NCBI GenBank assembly: GCA_051155755.1
Contig: DAXETY010000116.1
Location: 1 to 64,000 of the forward strand
Length of the DNA stretch: 64,000 nucleotides
Direction: 5' to 3'
From: DAXETY01 sp051155755
GTDB taxonomy: Bacteria; Desulfobacterota; Desulfobacteria; Desulfobacterales; SG8-13
Each line of letters begins with the position of its first letter. Within the stretch, counting starts at the first letter, position 1. The position numbers were made by a program, and so were the translations under genes. The notes beneath the pieces are model-generated. The model saw nothing but the letters and a program-made list of their open reading frames with translations. It did not search any database and was not told the origin of the DNA. Of the stretch, positions 43,490 to 52,804 are shown piece by piece.

Positions 43490-46404
43490 GCAAACGGTTG
43501 TCTTTGCCGACGCTGCAAATCCGCACGGACACACCGCTGAAAGTTAATTACCGCGGTCGCGCCTATCCAGGCCTGCAGGGCGACACCATCGCCACGGCCC
43601 TTTTCGCCGGCGGCGTGCGCGTGTTTTCCCGCTCTTTGAAGTATCACCGGCCCCGCGGACTTTACAGCCTGGACGGCGAGTCGGCCAACACCTACATGCG
43701 GGTCGACGGTCAACCCAACGTCTGCGCCGAAAACACGCCGGCAGCAGACGGCATGCAGGTTCGCCCCCAGAACGTGATGGGCTCCCCGGAATTCGACCTG
43801 CTGGGCATCCTGGATCATTTCGGCTGGGCCATGCCGGCCGGTTTCTACTATCGCCGGTTCCACAAACCGGCCCGATTGTGGCCCCTGGCGGCCGAGCAGA
43901 TTCGCAGGGCCGCCGGCCTGGGCCGCATCTCGGCGGATTTCCGCATGACCGGCACCTTCGAGGAAATCTACCCCAGTGCAGAGGTCTGCGTCATCGGCGG
44001 CGGGCCGGCCGGCCTGGAGGCTGCGCTGGCGGCCGCCGCCCATGGCCTGCGGGTCGTTCTGCTCGAGGCCCGGCCGTTTCTGGGAGGCGGCTTTGCCTGG
44101 AGAACATCGCCGGCGGAAGGCACGACGCTGTTCGAACGGGCCGCAACTTTGGAACGGCAGGCCGCCGACACACCCAACCTTAGAATCTTCCGCCGGGCCG
44201 CCGTACTGGGACTTTATCCGAACAACCTGGTGACCGCCTGCCAGAAAGGCGGCGCAGCGGACACATTCACCGACCGCTACATCGAAATCCAGGCACGATC
44301 GGTCGTGGTGGCCACCGGTTGCATCGAACGACCGCTGCTGTTCGAACACAACGATCGGCCCGGGGTCATGCAGATCGACTGCGCCCACCGACTGGCCCGT
44401 CAATTCGGCCTCCTTCCCGGCCGCACGGCGGTTTTCAGCATCGCCCATGATCGCGGCCTGGAAGCGGCGGTCGATCTTTTCGACCTGGGTGTGCAGATCG
44501 CCTGCGTTGCAGATGCGCGCCAGGACGGTCAGAGTGCACAGCTGCTCGAACAGCTGGAAAATCGCCGCATTCCCTACTATCCGGGCTGGGTGGCTGTGGC
44601 CGTCCGGGGTGGATCCGGGGTAAAAGCAGCGACACTGTCCCCCATTCCCGGCACCCACCGCCGCACCTTCGACTGCGATCTGATCGTGGCTTCCGCCGGT
44701 TTGACCCCGTTGGTCGGGCCCCTGGCAGTGGCGGGGGGCGACCTGGCGTACGAGTCCCGAACGGGGGTTTTCCTGCCCCGAAAACTGCCTGAAAACGTGC
44801 ATTGCGCCGGTGCCGTGCTCGGTTTGCAGGATGCCGGTGCCGTGACGGCATCGGGTCATCTGGCGGGCCTGCAGGCCGCGGTCGATTGCGGCGCTGCGGT
44901 TTCCGTGGAAGTGCTGCAGGCGCGCGAAGCACTGGCCGCGCGCCCCGGACCGCCACACGGCAGCAAGCTGGTGACCGCGCCGGTCAAGGCTGCCAAGACC
45001 TTTATCTGCTTCGATGAAGACGCCACCACCAAAGCCGTGGACCAGGCGCTGGCAAGGGGCTTCGACGTTCCGGAGCTGATCAAACGCTATGCGGCCGTGG
45101 GAACCGGACCGGGACAATCCGGAATCCCGGGCCACAACCTGCCGCTGTACGTGTCCATGACCCGGGCATCCCCGGACCCACAGCCGCGGCCGACCACCCT
45201 GCGCGCGCCGCTGGTGCCGGCACCCATTGCCACGCTGTCCGGATTCGGCCATCATCCGGTCAAGCGCACGCCCCTGCATCGGAAACAAAAAGAAGCGGGC
45301 GGCCGGATGGAAACGGTGGGTTCCTGGCGCAGAGCCCGGAGGTTTGCCGACGATGACCGGGCCCATAACGAAATCGAGGCCGTACGCAACCGGGTCGGTA
45401 TGCTGGATGCCTCCACCCTGGGCAAATTCCGATTGTTTGGGCCCGACGCGCTGAAGGCACTGCAGCGGGTCTATGTCGGCGACATGCGCACGGTGGCCGA
45501 AAATCGCGTCAAGTATGCAGCCATGTGCAACGAAGACGGCTGCCTGGTCGACGACGGCGTCTTGGTGCGACGTGGACCGGAAGACTACTATCTGACCACT
45601 TCGACCGCCCGCGCCGACGTAACCGCCGAATGGGTGCGATATCATACCCGTTTCGACAACTGGCAATTCGCCGTGGTAAATTTGACCGATGCCTTCGCAG
45701 TCATCAATCTGGCCGGCCCGCAGGCGCGCGCGGTCTTGCAGCAGCTCACCGAGACGGATCTGTCCAACGAGGCTTTTCCGTTTCTGGGATACCGGGAGTT
45801 CCGGCTGCAGGGTGATATCCCGGTGCGGGCCATGCGGCTGGGGTTCGTGGGGGAATTGTCCTATGAACTGCACGTTCCGGCATCCTGGGCCGATGCGGTC
45901 TGGCAGATGCTGCTGCGCGCCGGCAAGCCTTACGATCTGATACCGTTCGGCCTGGAAGCCCAGAGCACCCTGCGCCTGGAAAAAGGCCATATTATCATCG
46001 GCTCCGAATCCGAACAACGCACCACCCTGCACGATCTCGGATTGGGTTTTTTATGGGCTCGCGACAAACCCGAAGCCCGCACCGTGGGGGACACGGCCCT
46101 GCGGCAAACCGAGCACCAGCCAGGCCGCCTGAAACTCGTGGGCTTTGAAATGGTCGATCCGATCGACCGCGCACCGAAGGACGGCTCACCGGTGGTGGAC
46201 GATACCATCCGGGGATACGTTTGCACGGCACGGTTCAGCCGCACGCTGAACAAACCCGTCGGACTGGCGCTGGTCGAAGACGCACTGGCCGGAGACGGCC
46301 AAGGCCTGCAGATTTACGAAGACGGCTGCAACGGCCGACGGATTCATGCGCGGGTCGTGCCGCGGCCATTTTACGATCCCGACGGCCGACGCATGCGCAT
46401 GTAA
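43486..46404 (+). CDS. soxA: Sarcosine oxidase, alpha subunit
   Basis: A 972-residue subunit of normal length. N-terminal ferredoxin-like fold without cluster cysteines (NYRGRAYPGLQGDTIATALF, SLKYHRPRGLYSLDGE, about 15-75); NAD/FAD-binding region with VCVIGGGPAGLEAALAAAAHG (about 165-185) and VVVATGCIERPLLFEHNDRPGVM; C-terminal GcvT-like domain from about 610 (DASTLGKFRLFGPDAL, then LEKGHIIIGSESE) that binds tetrahydrofolate. The enzyme demethylates sarcosine to glycine and loads 5,10-methylene-tetrahydrofolate, normally reducing oxygen to H2O2. In an anaerobe another electron acceptor would be needed. Confidence 0.93.
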   Translation: MSKRLSLPTLQIRTDTPLKVNYRGRAYPGLQGDTIATALFAGGVRVFSRSLKYHRPRGLYSLDGESANTYMRVDGQPNVCAENTPAADGMQVRPQNVMGSPEFDLLGILDHFGWAMPAGFYYRRFHKPARLWPLAAEQIRRAAGLGRISADFRMTGTFEEIYPSAEVCVIGGGPAGLEAALAAAAHGLRVVLLEARPFLGGGFAWRTSPAEGTTLFERAATLERQAADTPNLRIFRRAAVLGLYPNNLVTACQKGGAADTFTDRYIEIQARSVVVATGCIERPLLFEHNDRPGVMQIDCAHRLARQFGLLPGRTAVFSIAHDRGLEAAVDLFDLGVQIACVADARQDGQSAQLLEQLENRRIPYYPGWVAVAVRGGSGVKAATLSPIPGTHRRTFDCDLIVASAGLTPLVGPLAVAGGDLAYESRTGVFLPRKLPENVHCAGAVLGLQDAGAVTASGHLAGLQAAVDCGAAVSVEVLQAREALAARPGPPHGSKLVTAPVKAAKTFICFDEDATTKAVDQALARGFDVPELIKRYAAVGTGPGQSGIPGHNLPLYVSMTRASPDPQPRPTTLRAPLVPAPIATLSGFGHHPVKRTPLHRKQKEAGGRMETVGSWRRARRFADDDRAHNEIEAVRNRVGMLDASTLGKFRLFGPDALKALQRVYVGDMRTVAENRVKYAAMCNEDGCLVDDGVLVRRGPEDYYLTTSTARADVTAEWVRYHTRFDNWQFAVVNLTDAFAVINLAGPQARAVLQQLTETDLSNEAFPFLGYREFRLQGDIPVRAMRLGFVGELSYELHVPASWADAVWQMLLRAGKPYDLIPFGLEAQSTLRLEKGHIIIGSESEQRTTLHDLGLGFLWARDKPEARTVGDTALRQTEHQPGRLKLVGFEMVDPIDRAPKDGSPVVDDTIRGYVCTARFSRTLNKPVGLALVEDALAGDGQGLQIYEDGCNGRRIHARVVPRPFYDPDGRRMRM

Positions 46405-46448
46405 CCGGCGTTGCGGCCGATCGGGCCCGGTTCTCGGAAGGAAATGCA

Positions 46449-47114
46449 ATGGAACACATTCGCCGCCGCTCCCCGGTAAGCCTGCCGGCAACACCGCTGC
46501 GAGTCGAAGACCGCTATGGATGGCGGGTGATTCGGGAATTCGAAAACGAGACGGTGCCAAACCGCCTGATCGATGTAAGCCATCAACCGCGCTGGGACAT
46601 TCAAGAGCCCGGCCCGGCCGATGGATTGCCGCTGCAGCTCCAGGTTCCACCGGAACCCGGAAGCGCCCGGATTTCCGCCGATTTTCTGACCGTTCGTCTC
46701 AATCGATCCCAGGCAGCCGTCTGGCAGCTGCGGGGGGAGCCGGCGGCCATGCAAGGTCCTTCGATCACCGAAACCACCGAAGCCACCGTGCTGATCGCTT
46801 TGATCGGCCCCTGCGCCGGGTCGATCCTGGAAAAGCTCACCGCGCTGGATGTTGCCGGCCCGGCGCTGGAACCGCCTTGCGTATTGCAGGGCCCGCTGTG
46901 TCACGTAACCGTTCAGCTGGCCGTACTGGGACGCGGTGACGCATTTCTGATCGCAGGGCCCCGGGGGTTCGCCCGGGATTTGACCGAAGCCATCCTGCAG
47001 GCCGGCAAGGCTTGTGATTTGCGGCCGGCCGGCGAAGCCGCATTCGAAATGTTCATCGCCGGGTTCCATCCGGAATCCGGATCAAATCCGAGGAGCGACG
47101 ATCATGAACGCTGA
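46449..47114 (+). CDS. soxG: Sarcosine oxidase, gamma subunit
   Basis: A 221-residue subunit with weak conservation typical of SoxG. It shows a GcvT-like shape: ISADFLTVRLNRSQAAVWQL, VLIALIGPCAGSILEKL and CHVTVQLAVLGRGDAFLIAGPRGFARDLTEAI. It starts with ATG after AAGGA and follows soxA by 44 bp. Its last 11 bases overlap the start of the methyltransferase gene. Identity rests mainly on order (B-D-A-G) and the C-terminal half. Confidence 0.85.
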   Translation: MEHIRRRSPVSLPATPLRVEDRYGWRVIREFENETVPNRLIDVSHQPRWDIQEPGPADGLPLQLQVPPEPGSARISADFLTVRLNRSQAAVWQLRGEPAAMQGPSITETTEATVLIALIGPCAGSILEKLTALDVAGPALEPPCVLQGPLCHVTVQLAVLGRGDAFLIAGPRGFARDLTEAILQAGKACDLRPAGEAAFEMFIAGFHPESGSNPRSDDHER

Positions 47115-48318
47115 ACAGGTGCAGCAGTCCACAGCGATGTTGGGCCGGGAAACGGTGGACATGCTGCTGCAGGTGCATCAGGATGCCCTCTGGATCCTGG
47201 AAAATCTCGGCATCGGCTGCAAACAACCGCAGATGGTGGATGCCTTCCAGCAGTTCGAAACCGAGGGACTGGCTGTGATTTACGAAGACCGAATCTACCT
47301 GTCCCCCGATCTGGTAAACCGCTGCGTCGAACAGGTGCCGGGGGTCGATCGGTTTTTCGTGCCGCGCAACAGCTTTTTTATCGGCGGCACCGCCCCTTAT
47401 CTCTACGACGACGACGCCGGTCGCGGCGGCGTGATGCCCACGGCCGAGGACGTGGCCCGGATCGCCCGCATCGCCGAGGCAAATCCGGTGGTGGCGGGAA
47501 TGGGCCGGGGCGTCAAGCTCAAGGACGAAATCGAACAGATGAACGTCATGGCAGGACACTGTTCCAAACCGCTTTACTTTGCCGTGACATCCGATCCGGC
47601 CCTGAACCGCGCCCGGGATCTGTATGCCCGGCGGGGTAAACTGATGATCGTTTTCTGTCTGACGCGCCCGCCGCTGCAGGTCAATGAAAATTTTTCGGAT
47701 GCATTCGTAAAGGTCGTGCAGGCCGGACTGCCGATTTTCGTTTCTTCCATGCCCATGGCCGGCATCAGCGCGCCTTACTGCTACAGCGGTGTGCTGGCCA
47801 TGACCCACGCGGAGGTGCTGTTCGGTGTCTGCGCCGCCCAACTGCTGAACCCGGGCCTCCACACCGTTCACGCCGGTTTTCCGACCATTGCCGACCACCG
47901 CTTCGAGTACAACCCCAACTACGGACTCGTCAGCCACAACCTGCTCAACATCCTGATGTCCCATCTGAATCTGATGCTGGATCTGCCGACGATGCAAAGC
48001 TGCGCGACGACCAACGAGGAACACGTCACCGACCGCGCCCTGCACGACGCCCGCAGCGGGCAGGCCCTGGCCAAAAAGTACGGATTTCACATGATGCGAC
48101 ATCCGTTCGCGTTTCTGCGCCATCTGGTTGACTTTTCCTTTGCCAAACTCGAAGCTGCGATCCGGATCGCCGAAACGGTCAGCGCCGACGAAGCGCCCCA
48201 AGTGGAGATGCCGGCCTATGACCCGCGCGGGATGGAAGCCATCCAGCGCCGCGGACTGAGCATGTACATGGACGACGACCTGACCACCGCCAACATCGGG
48301 AAAGTCTTCGTCGAGTGA
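47104..48318 (+). CDS. MttB-superfamily (trimethylamine methyltransferase-like) protein
   Basis: A 404-residue protein of the MttB superfamily, shorter than MttB/MtgB (about 480-500). Landmarks are VHQDALWILENLGIGCKQP, IYLSPDLVNRCVEQVPG, FFIGGTAPYLYDDDAGRGGVMPTAEDVARIARIAEA and LFGVCAAQLLNPGLHTVHAGFPTIAD. No in-frame TAG interrupts it, so it is a non-pyrrolysine member; such proteins (MtgB, MtpB, MtcB) demethylate quaternary amines such as betaines. The partner corrinoid protein is not in the window. It overlaps soxG, has a GAGGAG site and precedes the giant GlmS-like gene by 13 bp. Substrate unknown; a methylated amine feeding sarcosine or a related compound to SoxBDAG is plausible. Confidence 0.82.
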   Translation: MNAEQVQQSTAMLGRETVDMLLQVHQDALWILENLGIGCKQPQMVDAFQQFETEGLAVIYEDRIYLSPDLVNRCVEQVPGVDRFFVPRNSFFIGGTAPYLYDDDAGRGGVMPTAEDVARIARIAEANPVVAGMGRGVKLKDEIEQMNVMAGHCSKPLYFAVTSDPALNRARDLYARRGKLMIVFCLTRPPLQVNENFSDAFVKVVQAGLPIFVSSMPMAGISAPYCYSGVLAMTHAEVLFGVCAAQLLNPGLHTVHAGFPTIADHRFEYNPNYGLVSHNLLNILMSHLNLMLDLPTMQSCATTNEEHVTDRALHDARSGQALAKKYGFHMMRHPFAFLRHLVDFSFAKLEAAIRIAETVSADEAPQVEMPAYDPRGMEAIQRRGLSMYMDDDLTTANIGKVFVE

Positions 48319-48331
48319 GGAGCCAGCCATC

Positions 48332-51300
48332 ATGTGCGGGATTGTCGGTTACTTTGGATCGGCGGGCAACAACCTGGCCCGGGTGCTCACGGGCATGGCC
48401 GCCATCACCTACCGGGCGCCCGACAGCACCGGTATCGGCCTGGCGGGTGACGACCGGGAGCCGATTCGCATTTTCAAATCTCTGGGGGATACCGGTGCCC
48501 TGATCGACAAGCTGCACCGCGAGGGATTTTACCCCGAAACCGAGAATCGAATCCTGACGGTTTGCCATGGTCAAGTCTCCGATGCCGAAGCCCGGAACCT
48601 CCAAGACCGGCTTCTGTCATTCGAATCGCTGCCCGCTGCAACGCACCCAAGCGAATATATCCGCTATGATGAATTGATCGATCCACGGGCCGATCTTGCG
48701 CTTCGACTGCGGCCCGGCCGATGCGGTCGCCCGGGGCCAATGGCACCGCTGCACATCCGTTCCCGCAATGAATTGGTGTGCGCCGTCAACCGGTTGAGCA
48801 CCGACTACGACATCTCCACCGTCGGCATTCACGCGATCCTCCACGCGGCCATTTCCAAAACCGTCGCCGGCAACAGCGAACCGCTGCCCGAGGGAATCGA
48901 CACTTCCGATGTGCTGGCAGAGCTGAACGTCATTCTGGACGCCGCTTTTGAAGGTATTCGCACGCCGAAACCCCAGCGGCCGCCGCGCGCTGCAGACGGC
49001 TTGCGCGCGCCATACGCTCGCAAATACTTCTGGCGGCTGCTGGCGCAAACTCCGGTTTGCATTCCGCCGGAATATGATCGCGACGCGGTTCGAGGCCTGT
49101 TTCGCCTGCTGGATGCGTCCCTGCTGAGCCGGTTGGCGGACCGCAGCGATCTGGCCGCCCGGCTGCAACAGCACCTGGCCACCGACTGGCCGGCCGGGGG
49201 CGACATCGAATGGCGGGTGCTCTACGGATCTGAGAAAGCGTTGAATGTCTACGGCCGGGCGGCGGCGGCGGCAATGGCCGTCTTACAGGAAACGCTGGTC
49301 TCCCGGCTCCGCTCCGTCGATGCGGCGGCCGAACTGCCGGAAATCCGGTTCGGCACCACCGATCCAACGGTGCTGGGGTACTTCGCCCCTCCGGTCATTG
49401 CCCACGGTCGCTGGGCCCTGCAGTCATCGGTCACCGAGGAAAATGCCCATCCCTTTCTCGATCAGCAACGCCGGCGGGCGCTGGTATTGAACGGCAAATT
49501 CGACAGCGACGTGGAGGCCGAAGTTCGCCGATATCTGCGGGAAGTCTGCGGAGCGCGGTTTCGCAGCGAGAATTCCACCGAGTTTCTGGGTCTTTTGTGG
49601 GGCTTTTACGCCGATCAACTGCAGGCCGAACAGCGGCGCTATGCCGAGGTGGTCCGCCAGAGCGAGGCCGGTCTGACGGATCTGGGCGTGGGCAGCTTGT
49701 CCATCGATTACCATATCCATCGCCGGGTGCGGGAGCTGACACGGGAACAACTCGATGAAACGGCCTTCGTGGAAGCGGTACGCTGCATGTGCCGCAGGGG
49801 CGGACAGCTGGCCGTATGCGCCATAAGCCTGAATTCTCCCGGGCGGATTTACGTGGCCGCCCACAACCGGCCGGTTTTCATCGTCCGGCGCCTGGACAAC
49901 GACGACGTGATGGTGGTCTCTGACGTCAATGCCGCCATGGGACTGTTTCCACAACAACTCATTCAGCAAACCGTGCGGTCGCTGCGGGATTCACGCCGGC
50001 GCTACCGGGAAAAAATCCAGACATTGCAGGCGGAACATGCCCCCGAAGAGGTTCTGGCCCGCATGGAAAAACAACAGCGTCAACGCGAACGCAGCATGCT
50101 GGAGGCCTTTACCGTGGAAGTGGTGCCGCTGGAAGGGGAGGAAAAATTCGCCGTTGCGGAGGTCTCCTGCGAGGGTGCGAGCCTGTCGCGCAAACTGCGG
50201 CTGACTGATTTCGAAGGCCGGCCGATGGACGAGACGGTCTCATTTCAAAGTATCATCGAACCGCCGGCGCTGCGCAAAGACCTGCACCGTTCCTACTACG
50301 AAATGCACCTGGCCGAAATTCCGGAACTGCTGCGGGGACTCCATCGCCAGTATGCCCCCGAAGGACGCCTGGACAAGGAAATGGGCCTGCGGGTTTCGAC
50401 CCTGACGCGGCGGTTCGGCAAAAAACTGCAGACGCTGAGCCGCATCTATCTGATCGGCATGGGCAGTTCCTACAACATGGGGCTGGCGGCTGAAGGATTC
50501 ATTCGCCGCATGGTTCCGGAAAAATTTGTAAAAACCATTATGCCGGTGGAGATCGATGACGTTCATCGAGCCTTCGATCCGGACGTCGATCTGCTGGTGA
50601 TGACCAGCTGGTCCTCCACCACGGCCGATATGGTGGAGTTTGCCAAAATGGCCGCCGACCGACGGTTGACGATGATCGGCGTCACTGAAAAGGTCTTCGG
50701 AGACATGGCACTGGTAACGGCCCGCAGTGGCGGGGTCCTCGCCGTTCACAGCGGGGAGGAAGTAACGGTGTCGGCGCTGAAGAGTTCCCTGTGCAGTCTT
50801 TACTGCCTGTTTCTCCTGGGGGTATGGCTGGCACGACAGTGCGGCCGCCATACTTCGGCAGCCCAGCAGCTGCAGAAACTGCTCGAGATCCCGGAAGCCG
50901 TTGATGCGGTCCTGCAGGATGAAAGTGTGCGTCTGTTTGCCGGGCGCATCGCTTCTGAATTCGGGCGCAGTCACGCCGCAATGGTGGTCGACGGCTCGCA
51001 AGGGCTGTGCGTGGCTCGCGAAGCTGCCTTTAAAATCGAAGAAAACAGCTGGACATCCATCGGCAAGGTCTCCGATTATCAGAACGCGGAGGCGGCCGCC
51101 TTTTGCAAACGCGAAGGCGAACGGCTGCTGTTGATCAATGTCACCCGGCGGGAACGCCTAAAGGAGGCCGTCACATTGATGCGACAGCTGCACGAGGCCT
51201 CCGTGCCTTTTGCCGCAGTGGGGTTCCCCAGCCGGGAAATGAAGGCCATGCAGCGTTTCAGCGCCGACCGCTGCGTGTTTCTGACAAAGGTCGACGACAT

Positions 51301-52687
51301 GCTGCAACCGTTCGTGGACCTGCCGTTTTATTACCTGCTGGCATATTTCTACGGGATCGCCCGCGGCCGTTCCGCCGGCGAATTTCCCCGCAACCGGGTC
51401 AAATCCCTCACCGCGGGCCGCTCACGAAGCCAGAAACCGCCCTCGCCGGCGGTCCGGCGAACCCGTCTGGCCGGCGACAACCGCTTTCTGGCAGCCGTCA
51501 GGTCCGCCTCGGCCCCGGTTGACACAAGTCCCTGGCAGAAGATGGCTTCGGACCCGCATCTCTTCGAGCAAATCCGGCTGCTGGGCCGGACACTGGCCGG
51601 AACAGATGCGCTGAATTTGCTGATCGACACCCGGGAAACGCGTCGCCCATCGTCGCTGGATGCCTTCCGCAAAGCCGTCGAAGAGGAAGGCCGTCTCCTT
51701 CTGGCCTACGACGATCGCAACGCCGAAGTGGCCGCCCAGGCCGTGGCCCATGTCTGGGGCGCCTATACGGGCTGCCCCCTGGAGGTCGCCTCCGAAGCGG
51801 CCCTGGAAAACGGACTGGGCGGCCTGCCCCTGATTTCCGTAAACAGTCGGGCCGCAAGGCGGCGCGGAGGTAAAAAACCCCGGCATCCCTGGACGCTGCG
51901 GGTGGGCGGCAGCGGGCATTTGACGAAAGGTCACGGAGCGACCTGGGCGGGTTTGTACGCCGGACTGGTATTGATGCTGGCGCGATTGTGGCAGGCCGTT
52001 GACCCCGGCACGGCGGATATCATCGCAACCCACATGCAAAAGACCGCCGTCGTGCTGGACGGCCTGCTGAAAGATGAAACCCTGCTGGCGGATATCGCCG
52101 GGGTGGTGAACGAGAATCACCGGTATCGAACGGCCACGCTGATTACCGCCTCCCGGGCTGTGGGCATGCAATGGGAAGACAGTTTCGACCGCATCGGCGG
52201 CCTGCTGACGAACTGGCGGCTGATGAGTGAAATCGCCCACGGCTCGCTGGTCACCGTGGACAGCGATGTACATCGCAAATTTGTCTTGCTGGAAGACCCC
52301 TCCGAAGTCGGGCACACGGAAGGGGCTTTTTATGCGGAAGGCCGCTGGTACCGAACGCGGCTGCGGCCGGATTACGACCCGACCGAGGACAACCTGATCC
52401 TGCTGGACGCCACCTCCGCCGATCATCGCGAACGCATTCTCGACGAATTGTCCGTTCTCGGCTGCCGCTATCCCAGGCTGATCGTCATTACCCAGCATTC
52501 CCTCTGGACCGAAGCGCACGAAAAAATTCTTGCCGCTTATCCGATCAGCCGACGAATCTTTTTACCGGAACCCCTGGGGGAGGAACCCGTCCGTCCGATT
52601 TCCGGATTCCACCTGCCGTTAACCTTGCAACCGGTTTTCGCCGCTCTGGCCGGAGAATTTCGCCGCCGAATCGATCCGGCGACATAA
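48332..52687 (+). CDS. Giant GlmS-like amidotransferase/SIS protein, 1451 residues
   Basis: More than twice the length of GlmS (about 610). It begins MCGIVGYFG, so processing would expose the Ntn nucleophile Cys2, and continues YRAPDSTGIGL. The rest of the glutaminase domain appears only after an insertion of about 285 residues: VIAHGRWALQS (355-365), LNGKFDSD (386-393) and RFRSENSTEF. Arg360, Trp361, Asn387 and Gly388 are kept, but the GlmS His77 and Asp123 positions are Gln364 and Ser415. A coiled coil lies near 560-600. SIS 1 (IGMGSSYN at 708-715, TSWSSTTAD) and SIS 2 (to PRNRVKSLT, about 1027) lack the ELKHGP motif. A further 420-residue module carries EIAHGSLVTVD (His1303), resembling it. 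Cotranscribed with soxBDAG and the MttB-like gene. Function unknown. Confidence 0.8.
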   Translation: MCGIVGYFGSAGNNLARVLTGMAAITYRAPDSTGIGLAGDDREPIRIFKSLGDTGALIDKLHREGFYPETENRILTVCHGQVSDAEARNLQDRLLSFESLPAATHPSEYIRYDELIDPRADLALRLRPGRCGRPGPMAPLHIRSRNELVCAVNRLSTDYDISTVGIHAILHAAISKTVAGNSEPLPEGIDTSDVLAELNVILDAAFEGIRTPKPQRPPRAADGLRAPYARKYFWRLLAQTPVCIPPEYDRDAVRGLFRLLDASLLSRLADRSDLAARLQQHLATDWPAGGDIEWRVLYGSEKALNVYGRAAAAAMAVLQETLVSRLRSVDAAAELPEIRFGTTDPTVLGYFAPPVIAHGRWALQSSVTEENAHPFLDQQRRRALVLNGKFDSDVEAEVRRYLREVCGARFRSENSTEFLGLLWGFYADQLQAEQRRYAEVVRQSEAGLTDLGVGSLSIDYHIHRRVRELTREQLDETAFVEAVRCMCRRGGQLAVCAISLNSPGRIYVAAHNRPVFIVRRLDNDDVMVVSDVNAAMGLFPQQLIQQTVRSLRDSRRRYREKIQTLQAEHAPEEVLARMEKQQRQRERSMLEAFTVEVVPLEGEEKFAVAEVSCEGASLSRKLRLTDFEGRPMDETVSFQSIIEPPALRKDLHRSYYEMHLAEIPELLRGLHRQYAPEGRLDKEMGLRVSTLTRRFGKKLQTLSRIYLIGMGSSYNMGLAAEGFIRRMVPEKFVKTIMPVEIDDVHRAFDPDVDLLVMTSWSSTTADMVEFAKMAADRRLTMIGVTEKVFGDMALVTARSGGVLAVHSGEEVTVSALKSSLCSLYCLFLLGVWLARQCGRHTSAAQQLQKLLEIPEAVDAVLQDESVRLFAGRIASEFGRSHAAMVVDGSQGLCVAREAAFKIEENSWTSIGKVSDYQNAEAAAFCKREGERLLLINVTRRERLKEAVTLMRQLHEASVPFAAVGFPSREMKAMQRFSADRCVFLTKVDDMLQPFVDLPFYYLLAYFYGIARGRSAGEFPRNRVKSLTAGRSRSQKPPSPAVRRTRLAGDNRFLAAVRSASAPVDTSPWQKMASDPHLFEQIRLLGRTLAGTDALNLLIDTRETRRPSSLDAFRKAVEEEGRLLLAYDDRNAEVAAQAVAHVWGAYTGCPLEVASEAALENGLGGLPLISVNSRAARRRGGKKPRHPWTLRVGGSGHLTKGHGATWAGLYAGLVLMLARLWQAVDPGTADIIATHMQKTAVVLDGLLKDETLLADIAGVVNENHRYRTATLITASRAVGMQWEDSFDRIGGLLTNWRLMSEIAHGSLVTVDSDVHRKFVLLEDPSEVGHTEGAFYAEGRWYRTRLRPDYDPTEDNLILLDATSADHRERILDELSVLGCRYPRLIVITQHSLWTEAHEKILAAYPISRRIFLPEPLGEEPVRPISGFHLPLTLQPVFAALAGEFRRRIDPAT

Positions 52688-52804
52688 CATGCCGCAAGAG
52701 CACGTTTCCCTGATTTTCCCGCGGTTGCCGGCAAGTACCTTCTCCATTTCGAGATTGACGAAAACGCCGGAATTCGATACTATAAAAACAACACGATAAC
52801 TCCG

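Noticed and set aside
43333..46032. 899-codon open frame on the minus strand opposite soxA
   Set aside because: It is a shadow of high-GC coding sequence on the plus strand; soxA matches a known family over its full length, and the antisense frame has a His/Gln/Gly-rich composition with no domain.
47053..48333. 426-codon minus-strand frame opposite the MttB-like gene
   Set aside because: Antisense shadow of a gene with clear family identity; no ribosome site.
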